From contig NZ_CP067225.1 of the NCBI RefSeq assembly GCF_016617715.1, forward strand, positions 3,168,001-3,232,000: a DNA stretch of 64,000 nucleotides, in the 5' to 3' direction. Position 1 is the stretch's first letter, and each line of letters starts with the position of its first letter. Below are positions 19,130-28,448 of this stretch, one piece after another. Below the pieces are notes generated by a model. The model worked only from the letters and a program-made list of their open reading frames with translations. It ran no database searches and was not told the origin of the DNA. Source of the DNA: Paracoccus sp. MC1862 (lineage in GTDB: Bacteria > Pseudomonadota > Alphaproteobacteria > Rhodobacterales > Rhodobacteraceae). The position numbers were made by a program, and so were the translations under genes.

Positions 19130-19738
19130 TCCGTCCCACGCTGTCGGCGCACGGGTCTGGCGCCACCGCGTTCCCCGGTGCACTTGGGTCAGCAGGAGTA
19201 ATCAGGAGCGTTCGCACGCTCCTGCTTCAGGTGCTTTCATGCTGGGGGGAATGCGAGAATTCAAATGTCTTCAGGTTTGGCAGAATGCCGGAAACATCCT
19301 GTCGTTGCTGCCGGCCGGGATCATGGGATCGGGGGATTGCGACCGCTGCGGCGGACTTGCTGCTTCTCCTTTTCGGTTTTTTCAAGGATCGCCGAACAGT
19401 CCTTGTCTGACCGGAAAACCATCCGGGCCGATCTCGCCCGACCATTGTTCGGGCCGCGTGCGCGTTCTCTTCATCCGGCGCTGTTCATTCGCACCCACCC
19501 GAGATAACCGACTTGGACACCCGGCCCGAAGACCCGTCGCGGGACACAGAATGTCGGGACAGGCTCACTACCGAGACCGCGCATGAAGGCTGCCCTGAGT
19601 CCCACAGGCGGGAGTGAATTGCGCCACTATTCACCGAAGCGGCATTCATCCGTGCCGTGCCGTGCCGTGCCGTGCCGTGCCGGGCGGTTGTCAGACTGCG
19701 CGGGTGACAGGATTCATGGCCGGCTTCCGTCAACAGAC
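19130..19738. other. 609-base non-coding stretch between the SPOA gene and dprA
   Basis: The flanking genes are convergent. The stretch contains a perfect 8-bp stem-loop at 19203-19224 (CAGGAGCG-ttcgca-CGCTCCTG), a plausible terminator without a T-run, and the CGTGC microsatellite at 19651-19681. Short frames exist on both strands, but none has a recognisable product or family-like composition. Confidence 0.55.
19651..19681. repeat. Pentanucleotide microsatellite (CGTGC) x 6
   Basis: Six uninterrupted copies of CGTGC plus one C are seen. It lies about 58 bases beyond the dprA stop codon in non-coding sequence. Such tracts can change copy number by slippage. Confidence 0.9.
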
Positions 19739-21127
19739 TTACGTCGCCAGCGCGATGCGGCCACCGGGCAGGCGGATGACGCGGCCCTCCAGTTCCAGGT
19801 CGAGGATCGTGGGGGCGAGATGCGCCGGCGAAACGCCGATGTCCCGGATGACGCTGTCCTCGTCGGATGGAGAAGGGCCGAGAAGGGTCAGCAGCCGATG
19901 GCGCAGGTCCGATGACCGATCAGCATCGCTGGACGCCATCCCGGATGGACCTTGCACCACATCCGAGTCGTTACCTTCCGGCTTCCGCAGAGATTTGGCA
20001 CGAGGCGGAATGTCGCCGCTGTCGGACGTGACATTCGCCCTGCCACCCTGGTCAGGCCCGTCACGGACCACTGCCTGATCAGGGCTGCCGCTCTCACCCG
20101 CCATCCGGCGCGCTTGCCCTTCGGACCCCGCGCGACCTTTCCGACGCACAGGGCCATCTGCATCTTCCGGCTTACCGCAGGAAAGCCCCGCCAGCCCGCC
20201 CGCGCCCGCCAGGGCCGCGAGCACGTCGTCGGAATTGCGCACCAGTGTCGCGCCGTCGCGGATCAGGGCGTTGCAACCCGCCGCGCGGGCGTCGAGCGGA
20301 TGGCCCGGAACGGCCATGATCTCGCGCCCCTGCTCGGCCCCGCAGCGGGCGGTGATGAGGCTGCCAGACCGATGCGCGGCCTCGATCACCACCACGCCCG
20401 CCGACAGGCCCGAGACGATGCGGTTGCGGGCCGGGAAATGGCGGGCGACCGGCTCGACCCCCGGCGGCTGCTCGGTCAGCAGGCAGCCGTTCTCGCGGAT
20501 GCGGTCGGCAAGGGCGCGATTCTCGGCCGGGTAGATGACGTCGATGCCGCCCGCCATGACGGCCAGGGTGCCGGCCTCGCAGCTTGCCTCATGGGCGGCG
20601 GTGTCGATGCCCCGGGCCAGGCCGGCGGCCACTGTCAGTCCCGCCTCGGCCAGCCCGCGCGCAAGTCCGCGCGCCATCCGCAGGCCCAGCGACGAGGCGT
20701 TGCGGGCGCCGATGACGGCGATGGAGGCGCGATCCAGCGCCTCGGTACGGCCCTTCAGCCACAGGACGGGCGGCGCATCGGGAATCGTGGCAAGAAGTGC
20801 GGGATAAAGCGGATCGTCGAAGCGGATCAGCCGTGCGCCCGCGCGGGCACCCGCCACAAGCTCGCCATGGGCCACGCCCGCGGGGCAGATCTCGTAGCCC
20901 TCGATCCCGGCCTCGGCAGCGATCCGGGGCAGGGCGTCAAGCGCCGCGGCGGCGCTGCCGTGTTCGGCCAGAAGCCGGTGGAATGTCGCCGGTCCGACGC
21001 GGCGGGAACGGATGAGGCGAAGAACCGTCAGGTCATCGTCCCGAGCGGCGCGCGGAGAAAAGGAGTTGCTGAAAGAAAGCGATTGCGCCTGCAATACCGG
21101 TCCCTGCCTCATCCGCAGGGAACTCAT
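19739..21127 (-). CDS. dprA: DNA-processing protein DprA (Smf)
   Basis: DprA loads RecA on incoming single-stranded DNA during natural transformation and gene-transfer-agent uptake. The Rossmann domain is clear: IAVIGARNASSLGLRMARGLARGL, AGLARGIDTAAHEASC, GGIDVIYPAENRAL, RNRIVSGLSAGVVVIEAAHRSGSLITA and REIMAVPGHP. A SAM-like N-terminal domain precedes it (VLRLIRSRRVGPATFHRLL) and a winged-helix C-terminal domain follows (residues 407-462). Residues of about 308-406 are a polar, low-complexity insert, which makes the protein 462 residues instead of the more usual 360-390. A perfect CtrA box lies 13 bases upstream of ATG 21127. The first 30 residues are not conserved-looking, so the true start may be later. 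Confidence 0.95.
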   Translation of the reverse strand: MSSLRMRQGPVLQAQSLSFSNSFSPRAARDDDLTVLRLIRSRRVGPATFHRLLAEHGSAAAALDALPRIAAEAGIEGYEICPAGVAHGELVAGARAGARLIRFDDPLYPALLATIPDAPPVLWLKGRTEALDRASIAVIGARNASSLGLRMARGLARGLAEAGLTVAAGLARGIDTAAHEASCEAGTLAVMAGGIDVIYPAENRALADRIRENGCLLTEQPPGVEPVARHFPARNRIVSGLSAGVVVIEAAHRSGSLITARCGAEQGREIMAVPGHPLDARAAGCNALIRDGATLVRNSDDVLAALAGAGGLAGLSCGKPEDADGPVRRKGRAGSEGQARRMAGESGSPDQAVVRDGPDQGGRANVTSDSGDIPPRAKSLRKPEGNDSDVVQGPSGMASSDADRSSDLRHRLLTLLGPSPSDEDSVIRDIGVSPAHLAPTILDLELEGRVIRLPGGRIALAT

Positions 21128-21139
21128 CGCATGGGGGTG

Positions 21140-21155
21140 TTAAGAAAGCGTTAAC
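21140..21155 (-). promoter_or_regulatory. CtrA-type box TTAA-N7-TTAAC upstream of dprA
   Basis: The sequence TTAAGAAAGCGTTAAC matches the full consensus TTAA-N7-TTAAC. It occupies the 29-base gap between the dprA start (21127) and the tldD stop (21157). TTAA tetramers are scarce in this GC-rich window, so a chance match is unlikely. Confidence 0.7.
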
Positions 21156-21156
21156 G

Positions 21157-22575
21157 TCAGGCGGCCGAGCCGCCGACCGTCAGCCCGCCGATCAGCAGCG
21201 TGGGCTGGCCCACGCCCACCGGCACCCACTGGCCCTGCTTGCCGCAGTTGCCGACGCCGGGATCAAGCGCGAGATCGTTGCCGACCGCCCGGATCTGGCG
21301 CAGGGCGGTCGCCCCGTCGCCGATCAGGGTGGCGCCGCGGATGGGTTCGCCCACCTCGCCGTTCCTGACGCGATAGGCCTCGGTGCAGGAAAAGACGAAC
21401 TTGCCGTTGGTGATGTCCACCTGCCCGCCGCCGAAGCCCACGGCATGGATGCCGTCCTTCAGGCCCGACAGGATCGTGGCAGGGTCATCGCTGCCAGGGT
21501 CCATCATGGTGTTGGTCATCCGCGGCATCGGCGCATGGGCATGGCTTTCCCGCCTGCCGTTGCCGGTCGGCGCGACGCCCATCAGCCGGGCGTTCTGCCG
21601 GTCCTGCAGGTAGCCCACGAGGATCCCGTCCTCGATCAGAACGTTGCGCTGGGGCGGGGTGCCCTCGTCATCCACGGTGATGGACCCGCGCCGGTCGGGC
21701 AGGGTGCCGTCGTCCACCACAGTCACGCCGGGCGCGGCGATCCGCTGGCCCATCAGTCCCGAAAAGGCCGAGGCCTTCTTGCGGTTGAAGTCGCCTTCCA
21801 GCCCATGGCCCACTGCCTCGTGCAGAAGGATTCCCGGCCAGCCCGGCCCCAGCACCACGTCCATGACGCCCGCAGGCGCGGGGACCGATCGCAGGTTGAC
21901 CTGGGCGATCCGCAGCGCCTCGCGCACCAGCCCCTGCCAGTGGTCGGGCTGCATCAGCGCCGCCAGCCCGAATCGCCCGCCGCCGCCAGCCGTGCCGGTT
22001 TCCCGCCGGGCGTTCGATTCCACGATGACCGAGACGTTCAGCCGCGCCATCGGGCGCGTGTCGGTGACGATGCCGCCCTCGGGGCGCAGGATCACGACCT
22101 CCTGCAACGAGGTCGCCATCGAGGCCGTCACCTGCACCACCCGGGGGTCGAGGTCGCGGGCGAAGGCGTCGATGTCGCGCAGGGTGGCGATGCGGGCGGC
22201 GAACTCGATCCCGCCGACGGGATCGGCGTCGGTGTAAAGCCGCGGTCCGGGACCGGCGGGGGGCGGCGCCATTACGCCGCCGCCGTTGCCGACCGCAAGC
22301 CGCGCCATGGCGGCGGCGTCGCGCAGGGCGGGTTCGGTGATGTCGGTGGAATGGCCGTAACCCGTGACCTCGCCCCGGACCGCGCGCAGGCCGAAGCCCT
22401 GCGAGGCGTCATAGCCCGCGCTGCGCAGCCGCCCGTCGTCGAAGACGAGGCTCTCGCTGCGGGCGCGTTCCAGGAAAAGCTCGCCATCGTCGGCGCCCGA
22501 GACCGCCTCGCGCAGGATGGCAAGGGCGCGGTCGGGGTCGATCAGGGCGGCGAAAGGGTCGAAGCGATCGGTCAT
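21157..22575 (-). CDS. tldD: Metalloprotease TldD
   Basis: TldD with its partner TldE (PmbA) forms a heterodimeric protease that processes modified peptides and unfolded substrates. The protein has the metal-binding HEAVGHGLEGD motif and the family blocks GWPGILLHEA, FSGLMGQRIAAPGVTVVDDGT and ESHAHAPMPRMTNT. The start ATG 22575 gives MTDRFDPFAALIDPDRAL, 472 residues, a normal length. Frames upstream of this ATG are antisense to coxB. It is divergent from coxB, as in many Rhodobacteraceae. The partner gene is not in the window. Confidence 0.96.
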   Translation of the reverse strand: MTDRFDPFAALIDPDRALAILREAVSGADDGELFLERARSESLVFDDGRLRSAGYDASQGFGLRAVRGEVTGYGHSTDITEPALRDAAAMARLAVGNGGGVMAPPPAGPGPRLYTDADPVGGIEFAARIATLRDIDAFARDLDPRVVQVTASMATSLQEVVILRPEGGIVTDTRPMARLNVSVIVESNARRETGTAGGGGRFGLAALMQPDHWQGLVREALRIAQVNLRSVPAPAGVMDVVLGPGWPGILLHEAVGHGLEGDFNRKKASAFSGLMGQRIAAPGVTVVDDGTLPDRRGSITVDDEGTPPQRNVLIEDGILVGYLQDRQNARLMGVAPTGNGRRESHAHAPMPRMTNTMMDPGSDDPATILSGLKDGIHAVGFGGGQVDITNGKFVFSCTEAYRVRNGEVGEPIRGATLIGDGATALRQIRAVGNDLALDPGVGNCGKQGQWVPVGVGQPTLLIGGLTVGGSAA

Positions 22576-22746
22576 GACAGCCGGGAGATAGGGGTTTTTT
22601 AGGATGAAGTCGATAGCAATGGCTTGCCGGGTGGCGGTAGATGTGGTTGTGACAAGATGACGCGACGGGGCGGCAAGGGGTGCCGCCCGCGGTTGCATGA
22701 ACCGGACCCCCACGGAAGACGCAGGGACCAAGACGGGAAACGACGA

Positions 22747-23649
22747 ATGGCGAACTGGGCAAGGGGCCGCATGACGGCAGGGCTGATGGCGGCGGGTTTT
22801 GCCGCAACGAACCTGGTGGCAAGCGGTGCGGCGATGGCGCAGGACGTGCTGGGCGAACTGCCGGTGATCGGCAAGCCCGAGCCGGGCGGAATCGGCTTCC
22901 AGCCGGCCTCCAGCCCGCTGGCGGCCGATCAGCAATGGCTGGATCATTTCGTGCTGTGGATCATCGCGGTGATCACGGCCATCGTCTGCCTGCTGATTCT
23001 GTGGTGCATCGTCCGATTCAACCGGCGCGCGAACCCGGTGCCGGCGCGCTTCACCCACAACACCCCGGTCGAGGTGCTGTGGACCGTGATTCCGGTGCTG
23101 ATTCTGCTGACCATCGGCATCTTCTCGCTTCCGGCGCTGTTCCGGTCGCAGGAAATGCCGGCGGACCCCGATGTGGTCATCAAGGCCGTCGGTCATCAGT
23201 GGTACTGGTCCTATGAATATCCGAACGACGGCATCGCCTTCGATTCGCTGATGCTGACGCGCGAGGAACTGGCGGATTACGGCTATTCCGAGGATGAATA
23301 CCTGCTGGCCACCGATACCGCCGTGGTGGTCCCGGTCGGCGCCACGGTGCTGATGCAGGTGACGGCGACCGACGTGATCCATTCCTGGACCATCCCCGCC
23401 TTTGCCGTGAAGCAGGACGCCGTGCCCGGCCGCATCGCGCAACTGTGGTTCGAGGCGACGCAGGAAGGCGTCTATTTCGGCCAGTGCTCGGAACTCTGCG
23501 GCATCAACCACGCCTACATGCCCATCGTGGTCAAGGCGGTGAGCCAGGAAACCTATGACGCCTGGCTGGCCGAGGCGCAGACGACCTTTGCCGCCGATGC
23601 CTCTGACCACCTGCCTGCCGCGCCGGTGCGGCTGGCTTCGGCGAACTGA
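22747..23649 (+). CDS. coxB: Cytochrome c oxidase subunit II, CuA-containing
   Basis: This subunit (also ctaC) receives electrons from cytochrome c at its dinuclear CuA centre. I start it at ATG 22747 ([14 protein letters not shown]), which gives a signal peptide ending AMA-Q. Two transmembrane helices follow at about residues 60-82 and 105-125. The CuA ligands are visible as H212 (VIHSW) and the [12 protein letters not shown] loop with C247, C251, H255 and M258. An aromatic HQWYWSYEY patch, used for electron entry, is intact. It opens the cluster coxB-ctaB-orf-ctaG-ctaE. Subunit I (ctaD) is not in this window. Confidence 0.97.
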   Translation: MANWARGRMTAGLMAAGFAATNLVASGAAMAQDVLGELPVIGKPEPGGIGFQPASSPLAADQQWLDHFVLWIIAVITAIVCLLILWCIVRFNRRANPVPARFTHNTPVEVLWTVIPVLILLTIGIFSLPALFRSQEMPADPDVVIKAVGHQWYWSYEYPNDGIAFDSLMLTREELADYGYSEDEYLLATDTAVVVPVGATVLMQVTATDVIHSWTIPAFAVKQDAVPGRIAQLWFEATQEGVYFGQCSELCGINHAYMPIVVKAVSQETYDAWLAEAQTTFAADASDHLPAAPVRLASAN

Positions 23650-23654
23650 TCGGC

Positions 23655-24587
23655 GTGACGGACATCCGTTCATACGAGGCCCATGGCCTGTCCGCAGGGG
23701 GCGAGGGCGAGTTCGGCGACTATGTCGCCCTGCTGAAGCCCCGCGTCATGTCGCTGGTGGTCTTCACCGCCTTTGTCGGGCTTTACGTGGCGCCGGTGTC
23801 GGTGAACCCGGTCGTGGCTTTCGCCTCGATCCTGTTCATCGCGCTGGGGGGCGGCGCGTCCGGCGCGCTGAACATGTGGTATGACGCCGACATCGACGCG
23901 GTGATGAACCGCACCCGCAAGCGCCCGGTCCCCGCGGGCCGCGTGACGGCGGGCGAGGCGTTGAGCCTCGGGCTGTTCCTGTCGGGCCTTGCGGTGCTGA
24001 TGCTGGGGCTTGCGGCCAACTGGTTCGCGGCCGCCTTCCTGGCCTTCACGATCTTCTTCTATGCCGTGATCTACACGGTGTTCCTCAAGCGCTCGACGCC
24101 GCAGAACATCGTGATCGGCGGTGCGGCGGGGGCCTTCCCGCCGATGATCGGCTGGGCCTGCGCCACGGGCGGGATCGCGGTCGAATCGGTTCTGATGTTC
24201 GCGCTGATCTTCTTCTGGACACCGCCGCATTTCTGGGCGCTGGCGCTGTTCATGAAGGAGGACTACCACAAGGCCGGCGTGCCGATGCTGACAGTGACGC
24301 ATGGCCGCGCGGCCACGCGCCGCCACATCTTCGGCTATACGCTGGTGCTGGCGCCCTTCGCCGTCGCGCTGGGGCTGACCTCCATCGGCGGGCCGGTCTA
24401 CATGGCGGTGGCGCTGGTGCTGAACGCCCTGTTCATCCACGGCGGCTGGCAGATCCTGCGCCGGAGCGAGGAAAGGGCGCAGGCCGACGGCTATCGCGTC
24501 GAGAAGAGCTTCTTCCGGCTGTCGCTGTACTATCTTGCACTGCATTTCGCCGCGCTGGCGCTGCAGGCCACGGTGGGGACATGGTGA
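23655..24587 (+). CDS. ctaB: Protohaem IX farnesyltransferase (haem O synthase)
   Basis: CtaB attaches a farnesyl group to haem B, the first step to haem A for the aa3 oxidase. The start is GTG 23655, five bases after the coxB stop. It is a UbiA-family polytopic membrane protein of 310 residues. The prenyl-diphosphate binding motif NMWYDADID has N73, D77 and D81, and [17 protein letters not shown] is the usual first helix. The second Asp-rich region appears as [13 protein letters not shown]. The stop overlaps the start of the following small gene. Confidence 0.97.
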   Translation: MTDIRSYEAHGLSAGGEGEFGDYVALLKPRVMSLVVFTAFVGLYVAPVSVNPVVAFASILFIALGGGASGALNMWYDADIDAVMNRTRKRPVPAGRVTAGEALSLGLFLSGLAVLMLGLAANWFAAAFLAFTIFFYAVIYTVFLKRSTPQNIVIGGAAGAFPPMIGWACATGGIAVESVLMFALIFFWTPPHFWALALFMKEDYHKAGVPMLTVTHGRAATRRHIFGYTLVLAPFAVALGLTSIGGPVYMAVALVLNALFIHGGWQILRRSEERAQADGYRVEKSFFRLSLYYLALHFAALALQATVGTW

Positions 24588-24853
24588 TGGGAATTCGTGC
24601 GGAACATGAACTGCACCGCCGCCGCAGCGGGCGCAATCTTGGCCTTGGCATCGTGCTGGTGCTGTTCGTGACGCTGGTTTTTGCCCTGTCCATCGTCAAG
24701 GTGCAGCAGGGCGGCATGATCCAGGGCTTCGACCATCGCCCCGCTGCACCTGCGCCGACCTCGCTGCCCGGACCTGCCGCGAACCCCGTTGCCGTGCCCG
24801 GCACGCCGGGGGCGGACCTGCCTAACGCGCAACCCGCGCCGGTGCGGCCATGA
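24587..24853 (+). CDS. Small single-pass membrane protein in the oxidase assembly cluster
   Basis: The protein has 88 residues from ATG 24587 (overlapping the ctaB stop, TGATG) or 90 from ATG 24581. A basic N-terminus ([11 protein letters not shown]) is followed by one transmembrane helix ([20 protein letters not shown]) and a Pro/Ala-rich tail outside the cytoplasm. Its stop overlaps the ctaG start by four bases, so it is translationally coupled on both sides. Small ORFs occur at this position in other alphaproteobacterial cox clusters, sometimes named CoxF; I am not certain that this is the same family. A role in oxidase assembly is inferred from position. Confidence 0.8.
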   Translation: MGIRAEHELHRRRSGRNLGLGIVLVLFVTLVFALSIVKVQQGGMIQGFDHRPAAPAPTSLPGPAANPVAVPGTPGADLPNAQPAPVRP

Positions 24854-25431
24854 GCACGCATCCCGACGCCAACAAGCGGGTGGTCTGGCGGCTGCTGGCG
24901 GTCGTCGTGACCATGGGTGCGCTGGCCTGGGTGGCGGTGCCGTTCTATTCCTGGTTCTGCCAGGTGACGGGCTTCGCCGGCACCACGCAGGTGGCCACGC
25001 AGGAATCCGACCGGGTGCTGGACCGCACCATCCGCGTGCGCTTCGACGCCAATGTCATGTCGGACCTCGGCTGGACCTTCCGCCCGATGCAGACCGAGAT
25101 GACGGTGCGTCTGGGCGAGACGGCCATGGCCTATTACGAGGCCGTCAACACCTCGGACGAAACCGTCACGGGCAGCGCCACCTACAACGTCGCCCCCTCG
25201 GACGCCGGATACTACTTCGAGAAGATCGAATGCTTCTGCTTCACCGAGCAGACGCTTGCCCCCGGCGAGCGGATCGAGATGCCGCTGACCTTCTTCGTCA
25301 GCCCCGACATGCTGGACAACCGCGACGCGGCCCATATCCGCGACATCACGCTCAGCTACACCTTCTTCCGCCAGGACGCGCAGAAATCGGCCCGGGCCGA
25401 GACCGGCGCCTTGGCGACCGCCCTGAACTGA
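24850..25431 (+). CDS. ctaG: Cytochrome c oxidase assembly protein CtaG (Cox11), CuB insertion
   Basis: CtaG delivers copper to the CuB site of subunit I. It has one N-terminal transmembrane helix (about residues 12-32), a conserved cysteine at 37 ([10 protein letters not shown]) and the copper-binding CFCF motif at residues 128-131. At 193 residues the length fits the family. The start ATG 24850 overlaps the upstream small gene. It lies between haem O synthase and subunit III, the standard Paracoccus layout. Confidence 0.97.
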   Translation: MSTHPDANKRVVWRLLAVVVTMGALAWVAVPFYSWFCQVTGFAGTTQVATQESDRVLDRTIRVRFDANVMSDLGWTFRPMQTEMTVRLGETAMAYYEAVNTSDETVTGSATYNVAPSDAGYYFEKIECFCFTEQTLAPGERIEMPLTFFVSPDMLDNRDAAHIRDITLSYTFFRQDAQKSARAETGALATALN

Positions 25432-25464
25432 CCGCACATGACGACGCAGAGAGAGCCCGCCATC

Positions 25465-26283
25465 ATGGCCCACGCCAAGAACCACGATTATCACATCCTG
25501 CCGCCATCCCTGTGGCCGTTCCTGTCCGCGGTCGGCGCGTTCATCATGCTGACCGGCGGCGTCTTCTGGATGAAGGGCATGGGCGTGCTGGGCCTGCCCG
25601 AATGGGCGGTCTTCGCCGTCGGCTTCCTGCTGGTGATCTACACCATGTACGGCTGGTGGGCGGACGTCACGCATGAGGGCAACACCGGCGACCATACCCC
25701 CGTCGTGCAGATCGGCCTGCGCTACGGCATCATCCTGTTCATCATCTCCGAGGTGATGTTCTTCGTCGCTTGGTTCTGGGCCTTCTTCAAGCACGCGCTT
25801 TACCCGATGGGCGAGATGAGCCCGATTGTGGACGGCGTCTGGCCGCCCGAAGGCATCCAGACCTTCGACCCCTGGCATCTGCCCTTCATCAACACGCTGA
25901 TCCTGCTGCTGTCGGGCTGCGCCGTGACCTGGGCGCACCATGCGCTGGTCCATGACAACGACCGCAAGACGGTGATCCGAGGCCTGATCGTGGCGGTGAT
26001 CCTGGGCGTCGCCTTCACCGCCCTGCAGGCCTATGAATACAGCCATGCGGCCTTCGGCCTGGCGGACACGGCCTATGGCGGCGTCTTCTACATGGCGACC
26101 GGCTTCCACGGCTTCCACGTCGTCATCGGGACGATCTTCCTCTTCGTCTGCCTGATCCGCTTCATCCGCGGCGACATGACCCAGCACCAGCATGTCGGCT
26201 TCGAGGCTGCCGCCTGGTACTGGCACTTCGTTGACGTGGTCTGGTTGTTCCTGTTCGCCGCCATCTACGTCTGGGGCCGCTGA
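25465..26283 (+). CDS. ctaE: Cytochrome c oxidase subunit III
   Basis: Subunit III is a seven-helix membrane protein of the aa3 oxidase that stabilises the complex and binds lipids. I start it at ATG 25465, because the resulting N-terminus [19 protein letters not shown] matches known subunit III openings and follows a GAGAGAG ribosome-binding site; ATG 25438 adds nine non-conserved residues. The 272-residue length is normal. Family blocks include [32 protein letters not shown] and [13 protein letters not shown] near the C-terminus. A hairpin terminator follows at 26304-26328. Confidence 0.96.
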   Translation: MAHAKNHDYHILPPSLWPFLSAVGAFIMLTGGVFWMKGMGVLGLPEWAVFAVGFLLVIYTMYGWWADVTHEGNTGDHTPVVQIGLRYGIILFIISEVMFFVAWFWAFFKHALYPMGEMSPIVDGVWPPEGIQTFDPWHLPFINTLILLLSGCAVTWAHHALVHDNDRKTVIRGLIVAVILGVAFTALQAYEYSHAAFGLADTAYGGVFYMATGFHGFHVVIGTIFLFVCLIRFIRGDMTQHQHVGFEAAAWYWHFVDVVWLFLFAAIYVWGR

Positions 26284-26303
26284 TCCCCATTCACAGCCAA
26301 GCA

Positions 26304-26328
26304 GGCGCGCGGGCAGGTCCCGCGCGCC
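26304..26328 (+). terminator. Perfect 10-bp hairpin after ctaE
   Basis: The arms GGCGCGCGGG and CCCGCGCGCC enclose a five-base loop (caggt), followed by TTTG. The T-run is short, so termination may be partial, leaving SURF1 and thrC in the same transcript at lower level. Confidence 0.55.
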
Positions 26329-26347
26329 TTTGCCGTTCAGGGGGCTG

Positions 26348-27049
26348 ATGCCCCATCCGCTCAGGGCACCTTCGATGCTGCGCCGCCTGCTTCTGCTGCT
26401 GATTCCGGGGATCGCCCTGACCGCCGTGCTGGCCTCGCTGGGCGTCTGGCAGTTGCAGCGGATGGAATGGAAGGCCCAGCAGCTCGCCGCCATCCAGACC
26501 GGGATCGAGCAGCCGCCGGTTCCTTTGCCTGCCACCATTGACCCGTCGCTGCGCTACCTGCCGGTGGTGGTAGAGGGCCGCACCACTGGCGAGGAGATCC
26601 TCGTCCTTTCGCACACGAAAGAGCAAGGCGGGGGCTACAACATCGTCTCGGCCTTCGAGACCGCGGACGGCCGCCGGATCATGGTGGACCGTGGCTATGT
26701 TCCGCAGGACGACCGCCATGCCGCACGCCCGCCTGTGCCGTTGACGGTCGCAGGCAACCTGCACTGGCCGGACGAGAAAGGCGGATCGACTCCCGAACCC
26801 GACGTTGCCGCCAACATCTGGTTCGCCCGCGAAGTGCCGCGGATGGCCGCGCATCTGGGGACCGAGCCGGTGCTGGTCGTCGCCAGCGCCGTGCAGGGCG
26901 ACGCGCAGGGAGTAATGCCGATCCCGCTCGACATCGGCGGCATCCCGAACAACCACCTCTCCTATGCGGTGCAGTGGTTTCTGTTCGCCCTGATCTGCTT
27001 CGGGATGACAATGGCGCTGGCCTGGCGTATCCGGCGACGGACCGACTGA
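26348..27049 (+). CDS. SURF1 family oxidase assembly protein
   Basis: SURF1 proteins help insert haem A into oxidase subunit I. Two transmembrane segments bracket the protein: LLLLLIPGIALTAVLASLGV near the N-terminus and WFLFALICFGMTMALAW at the end, with an extracytoplasmic domain between. Family motifs are LGVWQLQRMEWK, RYLPVVVEGR, MVDRGYVP and NNHLSYAVQWF. I use ATG 26348, which has TTCAGGGGG six bases upstream, giving 233 residues; ATG 26375 is an alternative giving 224. It sits between subunit III and thrC as in other Rhodobacteraceae. Confidence 0.93.
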   Translation: MPHPLRAPSMLRRLLLLLIPGIALTAVLASLGVWQLQRMEWKAQQLAAIQTGIEQPPVPLPATIDPSLRYLPVVVEGRTTGEEILVLSHTKEQGGGYNIVSAFETADGRRIMVDRGYVPQDDRHAARPPVPLTVAGNLHWPDEKGGSTPEPDVAANIWFAREVPRMAAHLGTEPVLVVASAVQGDAQGVMPIPLDIGGIPNNHLSYAVQWFLFALICFGMTMALAWRIRRRTD

Positions 27050-27059
27050 AGGGAAGACG

Positions 27060-28448
27060 ATGCGCTATATCTCGACCCGCGGGCAGGCGCCCGTGCTGCC
27101 CTTTGCCGAGGCGATGATGACCGGCCTCGCCCGTGACGGCGGGCTGTATGTCCCCGAGACCATCCCGCAGATGGACGCGGCGGAGATCAAGGCGCTGGAA
27201 GGGGTCAGCTACGAGGAAGCCGCCTTCCGCGTCATGCGGCCCTTCGTGGCGGAAAGCTTTTCCGAGGACGAGTTGCGCCAGGCCATTCGCCGCGCCTATC
27301 AGGGCTTTGGCCACGCCGCCCGCGCGCCGCTGGTCCAGCTTGCGCCGGGCCATCACCTGCTGGAACTGTTCCACGGGCCTACGCTGGCCTTCAAGGACTT
27401 CGCCATGCAGTTGATCGGGCAGTTGTTCCAGATCGCGCTGGCCCGCGAAGGCCGCCGCATCACCATCGTCGGCGCGACCTCTGGCGACACCGGCTCGGCC
27501 GCCATCGAGGCGTTCCGTGGCCTGCTCAACGTGGATGTCTTCATCCTCTACCCGCATGGCCGGGTCAGCGAGGTGCAGCGGCGTCAGATGACCACGCCCG
27601 ACGAGGCCAATGTCCATGCGCTGGCGATCGACGGCACCTTCGACGACGCGCAGGCGCGGTTGAAGGACCTGTTCAACGACCACGACTTCCGCGACGGCGT
27701 GGGGCTGGCGGGCGTCAACTCGATCAACTGGGCGCGGGTGCTGGCGCAGGTGGTCTATTTCTTCACCAGCGCGGTCAGCCTGGGGGCGCCGCACCGCCCG
27801 GTCAGCTTCACCGTTCCGACCGGCAACTTCGGTGACATCTTCGCGGGCACCATCGCCAAGGCGATGGGCCTGCCGCTGGACCGGCTGGTGATCGCCACCA
27901 ACCAGAACGACATCCTCGACCGCGCCATGCGGAGCGGCATCTACGAGGTCGGCCGGGTCGAGCCGTCCGTGTCGCCCTCGATGGACATTCAGGTGAGTTC
28001 CAACTTCGAGCGCGCGCTGTTCTATGCGCTGAATGGCGATGGTGCAGCCGTGGCCCAACTGATGCAGGAACTGAAGGGCGGCTCCTTCGGCATCCCCCAG
28101 GGCGCGCTGCAGCACCTGCGCGAGATCTACAACTCGGGCCGGGTGTCGGAACCCGAGACGCTCGCCACCATCGCCCGCGTCCGCGCCGAGACGGGCGAGG
28201 TCGTCTGCCCCCACACCGCCGTCGGCATCAGGGTCGCGGATGACCACCGCAAGCCCGGCGTCCCGATGATCACGCTGGCGACCGCCCATCCGGCCAAGTT
28301 CCCCGATGCCGTGGAACAGGCCGTCGGCATCCGGCCCCCGCTGCCGCCGCACATGGCCCGCCTCTTCGACCTGCCCGAGCGTGTCACTCGGGTTGAAAAC
28401 GACAACGAGGCGCTTAAGTCCTTGATCCTAGAACGGAGAATGGCTTGA
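27060..28448 (+). CDS. thrC: Threonine synthase
   Basis: ThrC converts O-phosphohomoserine to threonine using pyridoxal phosphate. The PLP lysine is K112 in HGPTLAFKDFAMQ. Other family blocks are MRYISTRGQAPVLPFAEAMM at the start, VGATSGDTGSAAIEAFRG and VPTGNFGDIFAG for phosphate binding. The 462-residue length fits the class II enzymes of proteobacteria. Its stop overlaps the TTG start of the peptidase gene by four bases (TTGA). I see no attenuator or riboswitch upstream. Confidence 0.97.
   Translation: MRYISTRGQAPVLPFAEAMMTGLARDGGLYVPETIPQMDAAEIKALEGVSYEEAAFRVMRPFVAESFSEDELRQAIRRAYQGFGHAARAPLVQLAPGHHLLELFHGPTLAFKDFAMQLIGQLFQIALAREGRRITIVGATSGDTGSAAIEAFRGLLNVDVFILYPHGRVSEVQRRQMTTPDEANVHALAIDGTFDDAQARLKDLFNDHDFRDGVGLAGVNSINWARVLAQVVYFFTSAVSLGAPHRPVSFTVPTGNFGDIFAGTIAKAMGLPLDRLVIATNQNDILDRAMRSGIYEVGRVEPSVSPSMDIQVSSNFERALFYALNGDGAAVAQLMQELKGGSFGIPQGALQHLREIYNSGRVSEPETLATIARVRAETGEVVCPHTAVGIRVADDHRKPGVPMITLATAHPAKFPDAVEQAVGIRPPLPPHMARLFDLPERVTRVENDNEALKSLILERRMA

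Noticed and set aside
19239..19586. 115-codon plus-strand frame in the gap downstream of the SPOA gene
   Set aside because: There is no recognisable domain, and the composition (many Cys, Arg, Ser, Pro) is typical of non-coding frames in GC-rich DNA.
19651..19681. Tandem repeats as a CRISPR array
   Set aside because: The unit is five bases with no spacers, so it is a microsatellite.
27050..27059. Threonine attenuator or riboswitch upstream of thrC
   Set aside because: Only ten bases separate SURF1 and thrC, and no leader peptide or structure fits there.
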